From: Oxalobacteraceae sp. CFBP 8761
GTDB lineage: Bacteria; Pseudomonadota; Gammaproteobacteria; Burkholderiales; Burkholderiaceae_D
DNA: 64,000 nt
Direction of reading: 5' to 3'
NCBI GenBank assembly: GCA_014841595.1
Contig: JACYUE010000001.1
Span: forward strand, 2,220,996-2,284,995
Shown here: positions 61,601 to 64,000 of the stretch, one piece after another
Numbering within the stretch: the first letter of the stretch is position 1
Layout: every line of letters begins with the position of its first letter
The notes under the pieces: model-generated
The model's input: only the letters and a program-made list of their open reading frames with translations
What the model was told of the DNA's origin: nothing
The model's database searches: none
Translations under genes and position numbers: made by a program

Positions 61601-64000
61601 CATGGCCAGCGAATCGAGCGAAAGGAAGGCTTCCAGGTCGAGCGTGGTTTCCAGGCCGGCCGCTTTCAGTCCGAGCAGCAGATTGATTTTCACCTCGCGC
61701 GTGGCCAGGCTGCCACTGCTTGTGCTGTCCTTGACCCACACCACGTTCCCCAGCGACTGCTGCAGCTTGTCGAGGAAACTGGAGCCGTCGGCCTTTTCCC
61801 CCTGCTGCTTTTTCTTGTCACCCGATGCCCCCATGCCCAGCAGGGGCAGGATGCGCTCGGTGGCCAGTTTGACGTCAAGATTGAAATCGTTGTCCGAGAG
61901 GGGTTCGAGCCGGAACGGGCCGTCGATGCTGCGCGCGTGCAGGCCCAGCTGGCCGGGAATGGGAATCTCCATCGAATTCCCGGCCAGGCGCTGGAAGAAC
62001 ACGCTCTGGCCGCGGTTCAGTCCTGCCAGGACCAGCATGGTGGTGGCGGCCCCGGTACCAGTTGCCAGAGCGAGTTCGAGGCTGAGCAGGGGCTGGTCCC
62101 CGGGCTGGCGTGGTTCCGGTGCGCTGGTCTTGCCGTCAACATCGCGCAGCGCCTGGCTTTCGACCTTGCCGCCGGCCCCGGCACGATCGAGCCACAGGTC
62201 GGTGGACAGGGTGGCGACATCGAGCTGGCCGACGCCTGGGTCCTGGTCGCAATGGAGTACCAGGTAAGCGCCTGGCTGGGTGGCAAAGTCGAGCAGCAGG
62301 CCCGCCTTCCAGCGCTCGGGAATGGACAGCTTGAAGCCCAGCATCTCGCGTGCCTGTTTGGGCAGCGGCTTTTTCAAGGTCACCAGGATTTGCTGCAACG
62401 CCAGCGGACGAGTGGCAACGCGCACTTCCAGCGCCAGGTCGTTCGTTCCGGGGGCCGCTGGCATGAACTCGGCCAGCTTACTGAACAGCTCAGCCAGCAT
62501 TTCGCCGACCCCGGCCACCGCATTGGCCAGCATGTCGCCCAGCGAGTTCAGGGCACCGTCGGCCTTTTCCGCGATCAGGATCGCAGCGCGACCAAGAGCG
62601 GCAGCCATGCTCCCGAGGATGCCGAGCAGCTTTTGAACTCTTTCCTGAGCGATGTCGGCCAGACTGGCCACGATACGCAGGACGCCGGCACCGGCACGCA
62701 CGATGTCGTCAGCGGCGCTGGCTAGCAGGACCAGCGGATAGGGCTGGACCAGCGACAGCCTGAGAAGCCGAGCGCCGGAAGGGTCGATGTCGACCGCGCC
62801 GTCGAAGGTGAGGAAGGCCTCGGGGTCGTCTGTCACGCGTAGCGTCAGGCCGGTGAATTCCATCACTGCGCGCAAGGTGGCGCCCTTGACGGAAGGCGCG
62901 CCACCGAAGCTGTTGCCTTCGTGTGAGGGCGTGAGCGTCATCGTTTTCCAGCTGACCTCGAACGGGCCAAGCCGTTCGAGCCCGTCGGACGGGAGTTCGA
63001 TGGGGTCCGCCCTAGCCACCACCACGCCACCGAAAATTTCCTTCCCCGCCACGTCGCCCAGCCGCAGGTCGGCGATTTCCACGCTGAGGCCGGGGGCGGC
63101 GGCGCTGCTCGTGACGACCTTGAACATTGCGATCTTGTCGGTCGTGGTCAACAGTTCATCGACATAGTCACCGTTGACCACCAGCCAGTCGATGCCGGGA
63201 GCGCCAGAGCGCGTCCGCAATATCAGTCGGGGCGGGCCGGCGGCGTCGTTGACATGGGTGACCTCAACGTCGGCATCAGGAATCATTTCCCTGAGTGAGG
63301 AGACTGCGTTCGTCAGGCCATCGGCCAGGTCGAGCGGCGGCAGGTTCAGGGCGAGGTCGAAGCCGCTGAGATCAAAACTGGGAAACGACACGCCAAGATC
63401 ATCGGCATCGATACGCAGCCTGGCATCGAGCCCGGCATTGAGCATCACGATCAGCGAGGCGGCGCGTTTCACGCCGGCAACCATGATCGTCATGCCGACA
63501 CCGAATTCCAACGCGGCGCCGTTTTTTACGGCGAACTCGGCGGGCGCGACCTCGGCGTTTGCTTCCCAGATATCGAAACGCAGGCAGGCACTGGCGAACG
63601 CGCCGTCAGCAGGCGTCATGCCAAGAAACGTTGGCTTGAGATCCGCGTCGACCTTGAGATCGACCGCCATGGAAGCCGCACGCCGGATGGCTTCCTGGAC
63701 GGTTGCCACGAAACGCTTGCGCAGTTCGGCGGCGACGAGACCAAGCTGGTCGTTGATCTCTTTGCTGGTACTCAAGCGGTCCGCCGTGATCAGGGCGCCG
63801 GGGATACGCAGGGGACGCGCCAGCATGAAATTGCAGGACGCGTCGAGCGGCATCTCATCCGGCTTCGCGCTGCACGGGCCGACGAGGCCGGTGACGTCGA
63901 CGTAAGCTTCGCTCAGGCTGCCGTCTTCGAGCACTTTTCCAAGGGTGCCCGAAAAGGTACCGATCAGATAAAAGCCGGGCGTCCTGGCAAACGGGATGGC
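52682..64000 (-). CDS. Giant protein A (over 3,770 aa, 5' end outside window), unknown function
   Basis: At least 3,772 codons are visible and the frame is still open at the right edge, so an apparent GTG start at 63934 is probably internal. The first ~1,640 visible residues are rich in alternating beta patterns (GKLEIKGGRLVSATVAGRGA, FTIRIGFSATLQFSAAIELA) with one long amphipathic helical stretch (about nt 62450-62700). An Ala/Pro linker (HAQAAAAAPAPAEVSTPGPG, nt about 59030-59090) separates a ~2,100-residue C-terminal half that includes FN3-like phrases: HHYEIVRTVEGLEF and ISYTVTPVDIAGSGGMPKSF. No catalytic site, cell-wall anchor or export signal is seen in the visible part. The function is unknown. 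Confidence 0.87.
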   Translation of the reverse strand, partial: AIPFARTPGFYLIGTFSGTLGKVLEDGSLSEAYVDVTGLVGPCSAKPDEMPLDASCNFMLARPLRIPGALITADRLSTSKEINDQLGLVAAELRKRFVATVQEAIRRAASMAVDLKVDADLKPTFLGMTPADGAFASACLRFDIWEANAEVAPAEFAVKNGAALEFGVGMTIMVAGVKRAASLIVMLNAGLDARLRIDADDLGVSFPSFDLSGFDLALNLPPLDLADGLTNAVSSLREMIPDADVEVTHVNDAAGPPRLILRTRSGAPGIDWLVVNGDYVDELLTTTDKIAMFKVVTSSAAAPGLSVEIADLRLGDVAGKEIFGGVVVARADPIELPSDGLERLGPFEVSWKTMTLTPSHEGNSFGGAPSVKGATLRAVMEFTGLTLRVTDDPEAFLTFDGAVDIDPSGARLLRLSLVQPYPLVLLASAADDIVRAGAGVLRIVASLADIAQERVQKLLGILGSMAAALGRAAILIAEKADGALNSLGDMLANAVAGVGEMLAELFSKLAEFMPAAPGTNDLALEVRVATRPLALQQILVTLKKPLPKQAREMLGFKLSIPERWKAGLLLDFATQPGAYLVLHCDQDPGVGQLDVATLSTDLWLDRAGAGGKVESQALRDVDGKTSAPEPRQPGDQPLLSLELALATGTGAATTMLVLAGLNRGQSVFFQRLAGNSMEIPIPGQLGLHARSIDGPFRLEPLSDNDFNLDVKLATERILPLLGMGASGDKKKQQGEKADGSSFLDKLQQSLGNVVWVKDSTSSGSLATREVKINLLLGLKAAGLETTLDLEAFLSLDSLAMRLEASNVFPIASDRIEEEALGLVWVIEQANEDERLANTKIDMFSIGFAGGQSGFELNRALTDADTKGKARMRLRFNGLSSDGQGLVFEVDTFRIGPGGLDLVARVADNPVRLNGIDVPFHFTEGKLEIKGGRLVSATVAGRGALPPDLIGEADCTVALTFGEVPGEGIVLQAGKVELDKKNDPIICHAARFTLTISDLDIAFVKDGGYHFYYLVTGALRFSPKEGEFENGLLQYLDGVEMNLERTPLSADPRVLVKHISFQKTLNPKKSFNLFNLFTFELRGFGYHPASPKFDGSPAVNISGQIKFVEIGDVMAPSIDFHGLWIAPPREHESLPRIKADGLGIDLNLKGAIRVRGTVIAVDADTPTVEGSELAPDGYKTYGFLGRGEFDIPGWGSMGASLGFLELEHPDRPGERRKSFYFYAEKKKLAIEIPTPAWNFYLREAGFGLGFRYTLDAIAAADKATSIPKLINALDEVSKTAGDLHKFSAWKPEPESDRVTLALKGAIQAYPAAKTWDEEAEKQAQNPFMFDLVAAIRSDFTLFMGLRGWVGTNYIDYLKDKDGLRSKPGLRGYLYISAPQQRLLARMIGDSKGYIGDRIPALAEGAPLRKALQSVDWSATLFIKPGLFHYELGWPNQLAARLFDEENMRVTVRGGMIFRAAEDGLLWGYNIEADAYFRFGGSVQSGPVGVCAEATLTASLLARVICYLSWRFAGSLIYGLIALDARLMVNFRAWMEIDLGIKKFTIRIGFSATLQFSAAIELALSPEGIGARVDARVAVSVFGATLSVSVGFVLGSGKLDEARARVQRFLAMSITAEEPDAAPAALNQSGDVRMQQDAQHAQAAAAAPAPAEVSTPGPGGMTLPASQTRVKFGTAVRETAFWCVLHQAAVFDDALIPEGYGYALLLPREARLSQRPGDPGPDAYLNAFYAPACFFMPGSGKRDPAQPAHYLYLPADVTNEQRDALNRLKRCDPTAARNFVPFDLEKNQWQPIAAQWNSPVETEDGSADLTLALVFDECYLSDTEWRAGIDGAPPYRRTTAWAEVPARIHARATRAASGTEQERNAERDSIQRACSAQAAANPVVEGAYQARSSVLSMFADQFVNLAKNGVPPTRFAHVTDLGLVFYGKLDDLEQLAALKVIKNDLLGPRPEHGGMGDVTVLNPLQSWFVTDDPVLASDRSTRGHEGIKLGWDLSTAFATPDAPGSQADPEHFLHHYEIVRTVEGLEFTPRVVEVKAAATLGGRNADGMVTLLAPEWQFTDDLADLDPDLRRALLPTKDDDAAFEAALGWSLLVGEQKTLSISYTVTPVDIAGSGGMPKSFLVEVEQPSPNLRPAQAELRFMVHHLGSIDGGTHHSGTVPAGALGVLLAVGDHAPLVTANGKITRRYHLIADPDNISPSGHYGTDGLSEQRPGLASMALQGADERIWEIAGGQFVSALKPGGTVRDDNPVHQIESDEETLRTYPAWCRLAGSSGNDAVDKAVPLNAPQAVEPKDLVGFLESLWRRDGASAGARIATRFWLQTVHLVEGNHDNKKTYKVIRISQRVPVNIEVVVAPQAGCQQGLMRPEAFEWPVHLELPPHGPGQVRASSGFARFRAPRAEDSLKTFLEKGGKAACALVRDPERRILTEISFDAQPAFAQTPGPTVDPVHASSIAGFDLHEIDLDDLAALDTNIELEFETSATTWDRARRVARIERVPPSMARLLPESNQDWSGWHAHYPSETWRLQHRADGRRGQAQPRRAAWYSAAESSALFAARVPRRRLFPTASEAAVADLLRFGIPQRLVLTLIWTVADDADDRLKTLAATLKENATLQCDHLGFGSPQVPRLALTATAANGAMELRITNGDPFDAARLRAALMGVCWDPGTGLDAFQERALAAGEGIRCALKVVGRPAVPNKPDLITGTVLQPLVLSSFLHPILEEVFGELEYSSHHDRLYRRYVVSVQPVQPLEVTTMAAFLADSNPEADPYGWGVLQQLGLAGTVKLYDRDLDRFLDAGELLTRIEPVLQAAMTRYLGRFPDAQNNARFYGQPMVEILMRPGQDRRAGPFEAVLSSAGLETEAGDLNLADEALAIAQISLRPAPAPARHYLTLSLEWKAGFWPHELTPDGMATRTLLGYEVEFSAGAVPCDLISLQEGGVRELIAENVRFPLSAFPKGVVRGARAPLEYLLRTPDGDQVPGVGLVARVRTVSSDTCKATEALVSFEDLKEMAVKPTGKDVKFPATPFKCGITFNPVSSPANEKPANLDHAGPTPWERFPALTSDTWAEALAASNGAAAGALQSLRENLRYVAPALVWPGPGWVDQVSLADVKQVAAAYVPWWQRFLDHAAAPGRPAGTVHFALAAPIRANPLRLAADANGQLALSFLHADRWSHARVYAVRPTPRYENLALGAGYYKAQSESEQLVTEALREGPTLRNALGYALAVSPRTERIEPPVILGSQLVQGERSEWELVVARHGEEALAFSNRSLFARLGTEGTALSFIREYRDPQWPDKLLQLAQPQGALNCIMYPERHADLAATAPGMAASIGDDALSRLAHQYPSLWKGADIWRIAQLPAHYRVAALAVARAGLVVSRVVSAVQDATPRRPLALTLRVPAPEREQETVALLDKPVLAISRPAAGASAEIQVEGLRMVSHADLSETQSHSWFTGEEADIAWLPDPNVRYTVLRRGSLGEGRSFEDEDAQVSLISRPLGDDATDFEPVVLALRGSRFVAPAGKALQSAVTWASAASARHFYLSFPLPLAPADEQTLRLAGSLAGTDAQADSFNLAAANFARIRTRVTLAYRPMEDAPAQPDAVQWLGARAIALREHAKKLADLGRDRLQVAIDALAALADGLEREAQAIAAGDWPPTDRLDRVRVTVVMMEPEPLDALGDDTPFNLTVSVTLGERVLLVRDVPVNSEADKVFEDGHPVAIQGGKLWTACRERLLGGGRQMVIRAVDTRNEVGTKVVNGTATWIAPGEMEGALSLPVWTTWAD

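Noticed and set aside
63932..63934. GTG at 63934 as the start of giant gene A
   Set aside because: The frame stays open to the window edge with protein-like sequence (IPFARTPGFYLIGTFSGT), and no ribosome-binding site precedes the GTG, so the true start is outside the window.

Overview
The window comes from a high-GC betaproteobacterium, most likely an Oxalobacteraceae member of the Massilia/Telluria/Duganella kind. The reasons are the gene content (an exported PEP-CTERM-type protein, a DUF2863-like protein, the NarX-like and DUF4118-type sensor kinases, a QueE with the CX14CX2C cluster motif), the GC-rich codon use and the dense layout with short or overlapping junctions. This is inferred from reading; no database search was run.

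Positions 1-13100 hold sensing and cell-wall genes: a truncated exported protein, a DUF4118 hybrid histidine kinase, a ZIP metal transporter, a MarR regulator divergent from a CHASE-PAS-GGDDF-EAL protein, an intact IS1595-type insertion sequence with a perfect 8-bp target duplication, a class A penicillin-binding protein, an M23 peptidase, a META lipoprotein and a Cache-type histidine kinase. A gene-free stretch at 2920-3066 looks like a small structured RNA with its own promoter and terminator.

Positions 13200-29850 hold housekeeping and signalling genes: an SDR oxidoreductase with a degenerate repeat array in its promoter region, a thioredoxin-MFS-GNAT operon, a DUF481 outer-membrane protein, an NCS2 purine permease, a DUF2863-like protein, a glycosyltransferase, a large PAS hybrid kinase, a secreted nuclease with a small partner gene, a three-repeat stress protein, a diguanylate cyclase and a histidine-kinase-like protein that has lost its phospho-acceptor histidine.

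Positions 29996-41540 are dominated by RNA modification and NAD metabolism. queE-queD-tadA-ldcA is followed by the ABC-F gene ybiT, then nadA-nadC and a small membrane protein. These converge on sir2-EamA-nadB. A PPOX-family protein and the NMN transporter gene pnuC follow, and pnuC sits behind a putative 10-codon leader peptide. De novo NAD synthesis, NAD consumption and NMN uptake are therefore within 7 kb.

Positions 41600-64000 look accessory. Several small orphan genes and a tyrosine recombinase under a near-consensus LexA box lead to two giant tandem genes on the minus strand: at least 3,772 aa (running off the right edge) and 2,648 aa, separated by 10 bp. They cover more than 19 kb, have no catalytic motif I can recognise, are rich in alternating beta-strand patterns, and the larger has an apparent N-terminal beta-rich half, an Ala/Pro linker and an FN3-like C-terminal half. 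This giant-protein locus is the best candidate in the window for an undescribed system.
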